From: Melastoma dodecandrum
Taxonomy: Eukaryota > Streptophyta > Magnoliopsida > Myrtales > Melastomataceae
Assembly: GCA_029817715.1 (NCBI GenBank)
Contig: JARUPY010000154.1
Coordinates: 2,631,501-2,695,500, forward strand
DNA: 64,000 nt
Direction: 5' to 3'
Made by a program: the position numbers and the translations under genes. Numbering within the stretch: position 1 is the stretch's first letter; every line of letters begins with the position of its first letter. Shown here piece after piece: positions 11,787-23,286 of the stretch. The notes under the pieces were generated by a model. It was not told the origin of the DNA. It searched no databases and was given only the letters and a program-made list of their open reading frames with translations.

Positions 11787-12558
11787 GTGGAAATGGAGAA
11801 ACAGCGGCTTATTATGTTGCTGTCCCTGATCACAGCTGCTAGCGTCTCCATGCTCTGCTGCTCTGGCTTGACCAAGGCAATCGAATCTCCAAACTACAAG
11901 ATAGTTCTCCTGGAATCGGATTTCCATGTCAGACTTTATTCAGAATCTGCCTGGATATCTGCTGCAGTGGACGACTTGTCCTTCGAGAAGGCCACTATCT
12001 GCGGCTATGCCAGGTTATGTCGACGTCTAAACTGCCTGCTGTTTTGAGTTTCTGTGACATGATCTTCTCTTCTACATTCGAACTGATATGTGTTAGTGCA
12101 CGAACAGGTTGTTTGAGTACACTCAAGGAGGCAACCTCAACTCCTCCTGGCTACCACCGACGGTCCCCGTCGTCACGGCCCTACTCCCCGGCGCGGGACC
12201 CCTGCACTCATCAGCATACTCCGTCCGACTCTACCTGCCATCGAAATTCCAGGCTGAACCACCCTCGCCTCTCCCTGAATTGGACCTGAAACCATACAAG
12301 TGGCCGATCCGCTGCGTCGCAGTGAGGAGATTCTACGGCTTCACGACAGACGAGTCGGTGGTAAGAGAGGCGGAGAGACTTTCCAAGAGCCTGAGCAAGT
12401 CCAACATCACGGCCGGTGATAACGGATACTCCGTGGCACAGTACAGCCCTCCGTTCCAGATCATAGGGAGGGTGAACGAAGTTTGGGTTGCGGTCACGGT
12501 CGAAGGGATAGACGGATGCGGGACTGATGGTGAAACCTCCGTAGCTTCCGCTTATTGA
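11787..12558 (+). CDS. SOUL haem-binding family protein
   Basis: SOUL/HBP proteins bind haem or tetrapyrroles. Two exons, 11787-12013 and 12108-12558, joined by GCC AG / G TTG, give about 225 residues. The N-terminus is a signal peptide: the hydrophobic stretch IMLLSLITAASVSMLCCSGL precedes the mature domain, which points to secretion or an endomembrane location. SOUL-domain landmarks are YKIVLLESDFHVRLY, LFEYTQGGNLN, VPVVTALLPGAGP, RLYLPSKFQ, PIRCVAVRRFYGF and YSVAQYSPPFQIIGRVNEVW. The usual aromatic residue in the FEKAT-(W)-G-F segment is replaced here (FEKATICGYAR), an unusual change next to the splice site. The start at 11787 (MEMEKQ) is followed by an equally usable Met at 11793. The gene looks intact. 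Confidence 0.87.
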
Positions 12559-13767
12559 CGTAAGACCGGTGGACGCGAGGGAGCCGATTCTCCAAGTGCA
12601 CGTCGAGGATGAAGGGCAGTGTATGAAAATGTCTATAAACATACTCAAAACTAAATCATACAAAACTTTTATATGTGTTTTTTTATTAAAATTAAACTTT
12701 TGTCATGGACGTGGTTTTGGGCTTAAGCCCAATTTCAGTTGTTCAGTGAAGCCCATTACGACAGATTTCTCTGATAGATCATCCCAAAATCTGGGACATT
12801 TTTTTAAAGGCAATGCTTATCTATTCAGTGGCATTTCCCAAGGATTATCATCGGTGGGGTGGGCATTGAATTGTAAGACAGACACACAGCAAAATATAAA
12901 AAATAGCTATGGAATTGGGGTGGGATGTTTGGATGTTTGTGTTCCAGTACGCAGCATAAGTCCCCAATTCCTTGACAAAAGTTTAAGCATTTCTTCTTGG
13001 TTCAATAATTCACCTTCTCGTTTGGCCGCATGCTCTTGACATTCCCAAATCCCCACCTAAAGATGCCAATTCCCACCCATCCCCAAAATTTTCTGATAGT
13101 TCTCTGGACTTTCTCTGGTTTCTGATTACATATGGTAGAAGTAATGACTGTGAATTGCTCGGTTTGTCCTCATCTTTCTTGGGTCTGTTTACCAGCAAGA
13201 ATCTGCTGCCAACACAAAGCAAGACTGCAGACGTGTGCCTCAATTATTCGCGATCCCGTCCTTTGACAAGTCGCTCGTCGGTCCTTCGCTTGGCCCCTAC
13301 TCTTTCTAGTGTAGTTGTTGCTGCTCCTCTGTTTTCTTCCCTTAATAAAATCCTTGGGGTATTAGGTGGTTAGGTGCAAGGGAGATGTTCCATTGTCTGA
13401 AATCTTTTGGTTCCACATAAATATGTCAATAACCGGGTCAGGTCCGAATAATCTATATAATAACAAGATCTCAGGGATTCAATTCAATGCCCATGTTTGA
13501 CATCAAAAAAGGCAGACAGCCCTGTAGATGAAGGCCCACTCTTTGTCATTTGGACTCACTCACCATTGGTCTACACTCCCCTTTCAGCCTTGCCCATCTC
13601 ATCACCAAAGACTTTCTTTAATTTTTATGTTTTAGTTTTATTGATTTCCTCCTTGGACTTGGAGTGGATATTAACAACATGCCTTCGGAAGTGAATTCAT
13701 GATTGCCTTTTTGTGAAGAAGAATAGTCACCCAAAAAGACACTGCAACTTGCCTTTTCGGCCATCCA
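12559..13767. other. Intergenic, no gene recognised
   Basis: Non-coding sequence between the SOUL gene and the promoter of the LRR gene. The frames 12569-13039 and 13010-13243 show no family resemblance. I see no repeats beyond short AT tracts. Confidence 0.5.
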
Positions 13768-13776
13768 CTATAAAAG
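13768..13776 (+). promoter_or_regulatory. Candidate TATA box of the LRR gene
   Basis: CTATAAAAG, a strong plant TATA element, lies about 310 bases before the LRR gene ATG. The leader between them is rich in CTT/TCC pyrimidine tracts and has no obvious intron. Assignment is by position only. Confidence 0.45.
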
Positions 13777-14082
13777 GAGGTCCAAAAAGAAGTGCCCAGA
13801 CTCTCTTCTTCTTGAGCAGGAACAATGTTTGAGTGCATCATATCATTATGCATCCTCCCCTTTCAAATCCCATCTCATCTCTTTTGTCAGAAAAACTCAG
13901 CAATTTGATGTCCCCGTCAATCTGAACTCCACCCAGAACATGATCACTCTGAACTCTGCATGCTTCCCTTTCTGAGTCAGTCCAGAATGTCCTCCGCTGG
14001 TCTTTGAGTTTTGATACTACACCACTTCTCCTTCTCCTTCCTCCACCTTGTTTTCCTCTGTTGAGTCGGGGAATTCAGTTAC

Positions 14083-16980
14083 ATGACGATCGCTGGAGCT
14101 CTTTTCATCCTGGCTCTGTTCGGTGAATTCCACCCTATGGTTTCCTATCCCCTGGGGGTCTATTCGGAAGAGTATGCGAGGCTCTCGGGGATAAGGTCCC
14201 ACCTTATCGATCCTTCAGGGTACCTGAGCAGTTGGTCCTCGCAAGACGGTATATGCGTTTGGAAGGGAGTCGCGTGTTCCGGGGACGGATCACGTTTGAC
14301 AAGTTTGAATTTATCTGGCTTGGGGCTGTCCGGCTTAATCTCTCCCCAGTTTGGCTATTTGAGTTCGCTGGAAGAACTCGACCTGTCCTTGAATTCCCTC
14401 CAAGGCCCCATTCCAACCGAGTTGGGAAGGCTTCAAAACCTGAAGCGGCTGATCCTGCACTCCAACTCTCTGTCAGGAAGAATTCCTGCAGAAATCGGAT
14501 TATTGAGGTCGTTGCAAGTTCTACGTTTGGGAAACAACTTGTTATCCGGGGAGATTCCGCCTGACGTAGGTAACTTGTCCGAGCTGACGATGTTAGGCCT
14601 TGCTTACTGTCGATTCAATGGAAGCATTCCGGTTGAGATTGGCCGGCTGAAGCGGCTGGTTTCTTTGGACTTGCAGCAGAACCAACTTGGAGGGAAAATT
14701 CCAGATGAGCTCGGCCGCTGCCGAAATCTTCAAAATTTCGCCGCCTCGAACAACATGCTGGAAGGGGAGATTCCTTCATCTGTCGGATTTCTGAAGGACC
14801 TGAGGGTCCTTAATCTCGCCAACAACAGTCTTTCTGGAACAATTCCAATCGAGTTGGGTGGTCTTTCTAGCTTGAAATACCTGAACCTGCTTGGAAACAG
14901 GCTTAATGGCGAAATCCCTTCTGAGCTCGGCCGGTTGGTTCAGCTTGAACTGCTGGACATTTCGAGGAACAACCTCTCCGGCGATCTGGCACTTTTCGGC
15001 AGTTCCCAATTCGACAACTTGAAAGTCCTGGTTCTCTCAAACAACATCCTCACTGGCAGCATCCCAGGAAATTTCTGCACGAGCAATCCGAATTTGACGC
15101 AGCTCATCGTATCTCGAAACGAGCTCTCAGGAAATTTTCCGATGGAGATACTCAGCTGCACCTACCTGCAACAGATTGACATTTCCGATAACGGATTCGA
15201 GGGGGCCCTGCCTTCGAATCTTGACAAGTTGCAAAGCCTGACGGATCTTCTTTTGAACAATAACAGCTTCGTGGGTACTCTTCCGCCTGATATCGGAAAC
15301 ATGACCAGCCTGGAAAATATCTACTTATTCGGCAACTCGATCACCGGCGGAATCCCCCCCGAGATAGGGAAGCTAAATAGGCTGAGCACCTTGTACCTCT
15401 ACGACAACCAAATGTCGGGGATCATCCCGAGAGAATTAACAAACTGCTCGAGCTTGACGGCGCTCGACCTCTTTGGGAACCGGTTTACTGGCCCTATTCC
15501 TCCGACGATCGGAAAACTCAAGAACCTAGTCGTACTGCAACTGAGACAGAATGGCCTATCGGGTCCCGTTCCGCCGAGCTTGGGATACTGTAAGAATCTT
15601 CAGTTTTTGGCCCTGGCCGATAACAGGCTATCTGGAGCCTTGCCTCCGACTTTCATGTTCCTTTCGGAGCTAAGCACGATCACACTGTACAATAATTCCT
15701 TCCGAGGCCCTCTTCCATCTTCTCTGTCACTCCTCAAGAAGGTTAAGAAGATCAACTTCTCACGTAATCGGTTCGAAGGAAGCATTCTGCCGCTCTTGGG
15801 CTCAAGATGTCTTACGGCTCTAGACTTGACCAACAATAGCTTCTCAGGTCCGTTGCCTGCTTCTCTGACCACATTGACGAATCTCACTCGTCTTCGCCTC
15901 GCTCAAAATCAACTCACGGGAAACATCTCCGAAGCCTTCGGACAGCTCAAGGAGCTTGAGTACCTCGATTTGTCGTTCAATGGCTTTACTGGAGAAATAC
16001 CCCGCGAGATATCAAACTGCCAGAAAATCGGACACTTCCTGCTGAACAACAACTGGCTTACGGGAGAAGTACCGTCTTGGCTCGGAAGCTTGCAGAGATT
16101 AGGGGAACTGGATCTCTCGTCCAATGCATTTTGTGGGAAAGTACCGGCCGAGCTTGGGCACTGTTCGATGATCCTCAAACTGTCCCTTCAAAGCAATAAT
16201 CTCTCGGGCGAGATTCCTCCGGAGATCGGAAACCTTAGCGGACTCAACGTCTTGAACCTTCAAGGGAACAACCTCTCCGGGCCGATTCCTTCGACGATCC
16301 AGCATTGTAAGAAGCTGTATGAATTGAGACTCTCCGAGAACTTCCTGACAGGTATCATCCCGCCCGAGCTAGGAATGCTCACTGAGTTACAGGTCATCCT
16401 GGACCTGAGTAAGAACTCGTTATCCGGCGAAATCCCTCCGTCCCTCGGTAATCTAATGAAGCTAGAGAGGTTGAATTTGTCTTTCAACATGATCCGGGGG
16501 CAAATCCCGGATTCTCTAGGAAAACTGATGACGAGCCTCCACGCTCTAAATTTGTCCAGTAACCAACTCCAGGGCCAAATCCCCGAGACCTTGTCAGGAT
16601 TCCCAACAAGTTCCTTCCTCGGCAACGAGGACTTATGCGGCCGGCCGCTAGACTCGTGCTCGAGGTCCCCTGAGAAGCATAAGCATCAGTTATCCAACCT
16701 CACAGCCGCGGGGATCGTAGTGGTCATCGTGTTCACGTCGACAGTGATATGCCTAGCAATGATCTACACGATGCTAAGGATATGGTGCAGATGGAGGAGG
16801 GTGATGATATCGAGCTCGGACGGGAACGGGATCGAGCCTAAGATAAACCACGAAAAGGATTCGTGGACGGTGGTGCAAAGCAAGGGTGGGGGAAGCTACT
16901 ACCATTACTGGAAGCTGTCGTCTTGGATGTTGCCGTCACACAGGACGGATTCGGACAGCCTCGATTCAGAAAAAATGTAA
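14083..16980 (+). CDS. LRR receptor-like protein without kinase (GSO1-like ectodomain)
   Basis: Single-exon gene of 965 residues. It encodes a signal peptide (TIAGALFILALFGEF), an LRRNT_2 cap with the Cys pair in GICVWKGVAC, then about 30 plant-type LRRs of the form LxxLxLxxNxLSGxIPxELGxL across residues 70-850. A C-terminal Cys cap (LGNEDLCGRPLDSC) follows. One membrane segment lies near residues 873-897 (AAGIVVVIVFTSTVICLAM), with a basic stop-transfer RIWCRWRR. Only about 66 cytoplasmic residues follow, rich in Ser/Asp and Tyr, with no kinase motif. The downstream DNA to about 17.2 kb encodes no kinase either, so this is not a missed exon. The ectodomain is closest in style to the GSO1/GSO2 peptide-hormone receptors. 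As a receptor-like protein it would have to signal with a partner kinase; ligand unknown. Confidence 0.9.
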   Translation: MTIAGALFILALFGEFHPMVSYPLGVYSEEYARLSGIRSHLIDPSGYLSSWSSQDGICVWKGVACSGDGSRLTSLNLSGLGLSGLISPQFGYLSSLEELDLSLNSLQGPIPTELGRLQNLKRLILHSNSLSGRIPAEIGLLRSLQVLRLGNNLLSGEIPPDVGNLSELTMLGLAYCRFNGSIPVEIGRLKRLVSLDLQQNQLGGKIPDELGRCRNLQNFAASNNMLEGEIPSSVGFLKDLRVLNLANNSLSGTIPIELGGLSSLKYLNLLGNRLNGEIPSELGRLVQLELLDISRNNLSGDLALFGSSQFDNLKVLVLSNNILTGSIPGNFCTSNPNLTQLIVSRNELSGNFPMEILSCTYLQQIDISDNGFEGALPSNLDKLQSLTDLLLNNNSFVGTLPPDIGNMTSLENIYLFGNSITGGIPPEIGKLNRLSTLYLYDNQMSGIIPRELTNCSSLTALDLFGNRFTGPIPPTIGKLKNLVVLQLRQNGLSGPVPPSLGYCKNLQFLALADNRLSGALPPTFMFLSELSTITLYNNSFRGPLPSSLSLLKKVKKINFSRNRFEGSILPLLGSRCLTALDLTNNSFSGPLPASLTTLTNLTRLRLAQNQLTGNISEAFGQLKELEYLDLSFNGFTGEIPREISNCQKIGHFLLNNNWLTGEVPSWLGSLQRLGELDLSSNAFCGKVPAELGHCSMILKLSLQSNNLSGEIPPEIGNLSGLNVLNLQGNNLSGPIPSTIQHCKKLYELRLSENFLTGIIPPELGMLTELQVILDLSKNSLSGEIPPSLGNLMKLERLNLSFNMIRGQIPDSLGKLMTSLHALNLSSNQLQGQIPETLSGFPTSSFLGNEDLCGRPLDSCSRSPEKHKHQLSNLTAAGIVVVIVFTSTVICLAMIYTMLRIWCRWRRVMISSSDGNGIEPKINHEKDSWTVVQSKGGGSYYHYWKLSSWMLPSHRTDSDSLDSEKM

Positions 16981-19900
16981 GCCTCTTAGAATGATGATGT
17001 CCATTATCTGTATGTTCTTAGTGTATTTGATGCATGAAGCGCTCAGTGGACGAACTTTTTTAGGCGGCACCTCAGAAAGGTAACGTGTCAGAAGAGACAA
17101 AATCCATCCACGTTCTGTCGAGCCGGCGGGGATGAAATGGAAAAAAAGAGAAAGATATTCAAGAAAAAGGCAAACTTCTCTTTGGGCCCCCCCACTTGAA
17201 TTTTTTGGGATGTGTCACGAGGAAATGGGCGTGTTGTGTTAATGAGGGAGAGGGAGAGGAGAGTTGAATTGCCGATTGGTTAGGATTGGAATGAATTGGG
17301 TTGGGATAAGAGAAGAGAAGGCAAAAATATGAAGCGAACGACATTATTATTGAATAGGGGCTATTGGACATAAAAGTTAGAAAGCGAGAGGAAATTAACC
17401 AGAGGACAGGCGTGCGATGTGGCCATGTGGGGGTAGGGGATCACAGCGTTGATGTGCTTCTATTGCTTACTCTCAGGCAAAGTGTGTATTTGGCTTGTGG
17501 GTGGGAACAAGGAGGGAATGTGGGCGGATCACTCGTTTTATTCCACTTCTTTGTGCGCTAAAAATCCAAGGGCATTAGGCACCTCCCCACAATGACACAG
17601 GTGCGCCGCAAAAGTTCGGTGCATCGGCCAGCCGCAAAGCCGATTCGCAACGTGAGGTAAAAGACTGCTTAGTTTTTCCAAAAACTAGGCCCGACTTCTT
17701 TTAACTTGATAAGGAGCGTGGACAAGTCTAAAAGAAGGAAAAACAACACCACTCGTGCTTATTGTGGCGTCCCTGTATTTGTCGTGGGAGTGTTTTTCCA
17801 ATGGAACCGGGACTGGACTTGATGGAATGGAACTAGTAGGCCAGCTTTCACCTCAAACAGTTGAGTTTACCCCGGTCTGTCGCGGGAAACAGGCCGCGTA
17901 GAGCTCAGATCACACAGTGAACCACACCCATAAGCTATCCACCCGTCGCTGCCGATCGGCTCGTCATCAGTAGGACAAAAGCTTTTTCATCTCCACGATG
18001 GCAAAGGTTTGAGGAACTGACTCCATCCCACCACTGAACTAGCAGCCCGGCCGTCCTTCAGAGTGGGACATGATCATGGACTATTAGTAGCAGTATTTGT
18101 TTTGAAGGCCCGGCCCATTTTTTAACCCATCAAATTATTTTGCGGACCAAATTCGAGGAAGATTTCTCCAATATCTTGACCAATCAATGCAAATTCACTT
18201 CCATTTTTTGGAACTCACGGGCCTGTTCTTTCGTGGTGTTTAAATACAATCACTACTTTATCAGGCTTGAAACCAGACAGGCGTTGCCGGTTGAATACTA
18301 CAAGCTGGCGCGAGGTTTACAGTAGAGCGTTCCTTACTCGAGTCTTCCATGGGAAGTCGGTCATGTCCAACAGGTCATGGTGGACTCCGACCCTGCTTCT
18401 TGCTCAAAAACATGCATGAGAGTGCTTTTCCACAACGATGATTTCAAGATAAGGCTAACTTTCTCCACTGGAGTACCAAACCTATTTCGAGGTCTTAAAA
18501 CCTTCTCTTAAAGCTCTAGTCCTGCCGTTGAATGATTTGCTCGCAAATTGATAACAACATATCCGAAACAGAATGTATCGTAGATTCGCAACATATGAGC
18601 GCAGTACAAGACGTTTCAATATTAAACAAATATTAAAATAGATCCCTTAAACAAGAATAGGTTCGTTGATAGACTCGGGCCTGATACATGGAGATATCAA
18701 GGCATCGCTTGTACCAACCTGAGACCACGATTTATTTCTATAGCTCGCTTGATCTTGAATGTTGTCCAGACTTCGTCGTTCGTCCAGAAGGTAGCAGTTT
18801 TCAAGATTCAATTGATTAAGACCACAATTTATTTCCTTCACTCACCGGACTTCGAGTATTACTCAGACCCCATTATTCACCTATAAGAGAATATCACCCT
18901 ACCATATTTCAACCCATTTAGGCGAAGTATATGTGTGATGCTTAAGGATACTTATCACGAGACTAAGAAGACAATTGTGATACAACGTTGAAGAAACGGA
19001 TGCGAATCTGTACGAATACCATTACGATGTTCAAAAAAAGTAATTGAGATTCACATAATAAATAGAGTTCTTATAAATAGTGTAGCACATGTAATCGCAA
19101 TCGCATAAATTGAGTTGTCAGTTAATCCCTCACTTTAGACACTGTTATTTTTGCTTAATTATTTTCTTTAAGTATATTCTACAGGCATCATATTACTCAT
19201 CGTATATTTTTACTTTTATCTCTAACCAAATTCTAAATCTGTCATCGTTTATCAAAATAATCCCTCCATTGTGAGTACATGGTTTTTCTTTCAGGATTCG
19301 TTGACGGGGTGTAACTTTGACTTGGCCTTGTGTTCCAAAGGAACTAGTAGAATGGACGGGACAGGGGACTGTGCCGAACTGGCGGTAAATACTGAGAAGG
19401 TAAATATGGAAAATTGAAGACGTCTTCCAGAAGTATTGAGAAGGTCGAACCTATTCTAAAAAAAGTCGAAGCATTTCAAATTGTTTGTTGACAAAGATCA
19501 ATCGAATTACCCGTTCTACTACCACTCTCGGTAGCTTACCATTTATTTATGTGCCAGGATAAGTAGCACCAAGATACAACGTATTCTTCTACACGACGAC
19601 GGCACTCCTCGTGGATGCTGAGAGATGATGATATAATCCTTTTACTAGGCCGAGGAGGAAAGCATTGGGGCAATCACCTTGTGCTTGCTTTCTTTCATTA
19701 GTTCATCTTTACTGCACTAAAAGCGATAACCGACGACCATCTGAAAGCGTCTAACACGGCGGCATGGGCCGTGGTGGGCCCAGAACAGACCGATCATCCC
19801 CGTTTATAGGGCCAGCCTTTTGAAACGATCTCATCGTTAATAATGTTAAGTTATATATAGTTATTTATTAATGACAATGAATAACGACGATGGTGATTTG

Positions 19901-20600
19901 GATTATTAATTATTTCATGGGCCTAAAAACGAGGGAGGGGGGGGGTGCGTGAATTACGGACATTGGTTCTTTTTGTCCTCATATTAACGGCCAACAAAAG
20001 CATCCCGCCCACACCCTCTTCTGTCTTTTTTTCTCTTGCCGGGTGATAAGACAGGGCAGGCGTTTTCCTGTGTAGGTTGCGGGGTGTGTGGTGCCCTGTC
20101 GGCTTGCCATTATATTATTATTAACCCCCCCCCCCCAATAATCATCATCATCATCGGTCCCCATGTGTACGTAACGTCGAAACGCTCCTCCATCCATCCC
20201 CAGTCCCCTAGGAAAATAACCCACCCAACATTTTCTGGTCGATTTTTTCTTGCATTAAATAATTCCTTTCCTTCTTTACCTTTTCTTTTCTTTTCTTTTT
20301 AACCTCAATTTACTTCCCTATCAAACCAGTGGAGAGGATTTGCTCATTATTACAACCTGCGACCCCCCTACTGACTTAATTTCCCTTAAACGCTACGAAT
20401 CGGCACGAACCGAAACGACGACGTTACCAAACCAAACGCAGTCGTCCGCATCCCCAACCTCCCCACCACCATCATCGCGTCCAGATGGAACGGGAATCAT
20501 TCTTTTCCCCTTTCCTTCGCTAGCCCCCCAAAACCACCCCCCCACCACTTCTCATTTCACCCTCCCGCTTCTCCTCTCATCGGCGTTACAGCCAAAAGGC
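16981..20600. other. 3.6-kb gene-free stretch
   Basis: No open frame here resembles a protein. About 17.56-18.5 kb is GC-richer than the flanks and dense in short palindromic words. About 18.6-19.3 kb is AT-rich, with a TATA-like CTTATAAATAG near 19073, which could be a decayed LTR or an old insertion, but I found no second copy or clean ends. From 19.9 to 20.6 kb simple repeats dominate (G-run near 19935, C-run near 20127, TCA repeat near 20140). The last part is promoter and leader of the RING gene. Confidence 0.4.
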
Positions 20601-20668
20601 AATCGTTCTCTCTTGTGAGCGGACTCCTTTTTCGTTTCGAAGATCTCTCGAGTTGATTGGATTTTGAG

Positions 20669-21118
20669 GTACTTGTTCGCACCGATCGTCGCCTGGATGT
20701 TTCCCATACTCTTTGGTTTCTACGGGACACATGTCGTCGGGTGTCTGATTAGTGCGAGAGCCAGGCGATGATGCTGTTCCCGTTGATCACCCCCCCCCCC
20801 CCCCCGGTGTTCTTTTTTGTGTTCTGATGTTAGCGGGTGGGGTCTGTGGGATTCCTGCGTTTGTGGGTTGATTCTTCCTTCTCTTTACGGATTTCTGCCC
20901 CTTGTCGCGTTGTGATTACGCAGCTTGTGTGAATGCCGATTCCGATCTCTTGACCTCTCGTGTCTCACCGTTTGCCGACGCCTTACAATATATGATGATG
21001 GGACTGTTGATTCTGGTATTTTTTTTTTTGAGGTGTTAATGCCGGCGCTATTTGTCTGATGTTTTGATGATTCCGTTGCTGCTCCATCGTGCTCTCTCTC
21101 TGCATACTCATGTAACAG
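20669..21118 (+). other. 5'-UTR intron of the BOI-type gene
   Basis: A donor (GATTTTGAG/GTACTT) at 20669 and an acceptor (TGTAACAG/GAATC) ending at 21118 bracket a leader intron; the start codon follows six bases after the acceptor. Long leader introns often raise expression in plants. Read from splice consensus only. Confidence 0.55.
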
Positions 21119-21123
21119 GAATC

Positions 21124-22908
21124 ATGTTCGGAGGCGATCCCAACAATCTTGGGTTTCCCCTTCTCCTCGAAGACAATACTGCTTTCCAGTATGACGGCAA
21201 TGTGCTGCCACAGTTGCAGCTCTTTGGCAATTGTGAGTACTGGCTGATCACTCTGCTTTCCAATGGATAATCTCTTGACAATTGTGTTTTTAGTCGTGAC
21301 ATGGACGATATATCTGGAGTCCTTTTAGCCGGAGCTTGGGTTTTTTAGTAACATATTGCTGAACGATGAACACAAGTGACAATCAGACGGTTTTCTGCAT
21401 ATTATCAGTAAGAAATTGAATCTGTGAGTTTGTCGATTGGCTGTTTTTCTGAAGCGGCCAAGCTGATTCACTCATTGAGTAAGACTGTTGTTTGCTGACA
21501 GCGGCTACATGACTATTATTGAATGAACTGCTCCTTTTTTGCATTGAGCTATCTGATGTGGGAAATAGGTCTGAAATTGCTCCATTTCTGCCTTGAACTG
21601 ATCACGGCTTTGTTTCTTTAGCTTCTTCACTTTGCTTGAGGATGATTGCTTTAATTTTTCTCAGATCCAGGTGGGCAGAATGTAGGCCCTTTAAATTATG
21701 TGAGAAAGAATGAACCAAACAACGTTGGTGGGCCAACAAAAAGATTCTGGGATGCTGAACCTATCACGAGACCACAGTTATATCCAACAACCCTGAATGT
21801 CAGTGCTAAAAGCTACAAAGATGAAGCTGGTCTTTCAGGCAGCATCTTGAATCCTATTGCAGTATCCACGGGCCTGAAGCTCTCCTACGAGGAGGACGAG
21901 CACAACTCCTCTGTTACATCTGTGAGCGAAAATGCAACAGCTGCACTGCCCACTATTTTGTCTCTAGGCGACGGCTTTAAGGTCGAGATGGACCAGCAGC
22001 AAAAGGAAATGGATCAATATATTAAAGTGCAGGTATCCCTTTCCTTCCTTGATAACCCAATTGAACCATGAGATTGCTCACTGCAACCTTTAAACTTTTG
22101 TAATAAAAGAAGATGGTGTGGTTGGTAGGAGAATGTATTCGCATCGATGACATTCTTTGCCCAGAGAAGAGTCTCGGTTCTAATCCCAGCTACTTATCTC
22201 TACCTGTTTGTGGTGCCCATACTTGTCAGTTATGAGAAATATTGATGTAGAGGTTTTACCTATAGCAGCTTGCAGAAGTTTTTTGGTGAAAGATCTACTG
22301 ACATTGTGCATCACTCTTAGGTATGATGGGGGAGTGGATGAGGTTGGCCTGTTATTCTGTAATTATTCATTTGCTGTCATTTGCGAAAACAGGAGGATAT
22401 GCTTATAAAAGGTCTGAGGGAATTGAGGCAGAGACAGACGGCATCTCTACTGAGCACTGTCGAGAAGGGGGTCCTGAAGAAGTTGCAGGAGAAGGACCTT
22501 GAGCTAGAAAATATGAACCGCAAGAACCGGGAGCTCGAGGAGAAGATCAAGCGAGCGACGTGCGAGGTCCAATCCTGGCACTACCGAGCGAAATACAACG
22601 AGTCGGTGGTGAATGTCCTGAGGAACAACCTGCAGCAAGTAATGGCGCGGCAGGGGGCAATGCAAGGGAAGGAAGGGTGCGGGGACAGCGAGGTAGACGA
22701 CGCCGCCTCATACACGAATCACAACCCCTCGATGGACGGAATCGTGGGCAACAAGATGGCTTGCAAGTTGTGTAAGGTAAAAGAGGTGGCGATGCTGCTG
22801 TTGCCGTGTAGGCACCTGTGCTTGTGTAAAGAGTGCAACGCATACGCGGGCGCATGTCCCCTCTGCCACGTAGCGAAGACCGCCAGCGTCCAGGTCTACA
22901 TGTCCTGA
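21124..22908 (+). CDS. BOI-related RING E3 ubiquitin ligase
   Basis: E3 ligase of the BOTRYTIS SUSCEPTIBLE1 INTERACTOR / S-ribonuclease-binding-protein class, which acts in stress, cell-death and gibberellin-related ubiquitination. Exons 21124-21232, 21665-22032 and 22393-22908 give about 330 residues. A disordered N-terminal half is followed by a coiled coil (LIKGLRELRQRQTASLL, KDLELENMNRKNRELEEKIK, the WRD-type segment). The C-terminal C3HC4 RING runs CKLCKVKEVAMLLLPCRHLC then CKECNAYAGACPLC, with the usual ending VQVYMS. All eight zinc ligands are present. Exon 3 is much GC-richer than exons 1-2. Intron 2 carries a SINE-like piece, and a MULE lies 379 bases after the stop. Confidence 0.9.
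22111..22215 (+). repeat. tRNA-derived SINE-like fragment in an intron
   Basis: Intron 2 of the RING gene holds an A-box-like TGGTTGGTAGGAG and, about 60 bases on, a B-box GGTTCTAATCC. These are the two parts of an internal Pol III promoter in the spacing of a tRNA-derived head. No intact tRNA folds from it. Ends are approximate. Confidence 0.4.
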
Positions 22909-23277
22909 GACTTCAAACTTCTGTATACAAGAAAGCATGGGATGTTAAATTATGTTGAGATGGCCTTTCGCCTAACAAATGCTTTAATTTTACGTTGTTA
23001 AATCCGAGTCGTAAACCATAAAACACAAAACAAAACAGCAAATTACTTACGAAGCACGTGAGGGTGCTACAATAAAATAATAATGAAAAGAAAAGGCAAC
23101 TAAGATTTTTTATGAACCTTTGCACGTGACGACGGTCCAACGTGTTCTACTCTTTCTAACCGCATCCTGTGTTACTTACCAAATTTGATTTCTTCCGGTC
23201 CCCACCCCACACCCCAGTCTTACCCACCCTGACTACTTACAAAGTCTTCGTAAATAAAATGTACAGATTTGGGACCA

Positions 23278-23286
23278 AAAGAATTT
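23278..23286. repeat. Target-site duplication, left (AAAGAATTT)
   Basis: The 9-mer AAAGAATTT directly precedes the left MULE end (GGCCAAATTATC) and is repeated exactly at 28472-28480 after the right end. Nine bases is the standard Mutator-superfamily duplication. Confidence 0.9.

Noticed and set aside
17560..18560. GC-richer block that looks unlike its surroundings; possible organellar DNA insertion
   Set aside because: I could not recognise any plastid or mitochondrial gene in it. A search against organelle genomes would decide.
18600..19200. Possible solo LTR with a TATA-like CTTATAAATAG
   Set aside because: No second copy, no clean TG/CA ends and no target duplication were found by eye.
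22547..22855. Cys-rich open frame antisense to the RING exon
   Set aside because: A by-product of GC-rich coding sequence on the other strand.
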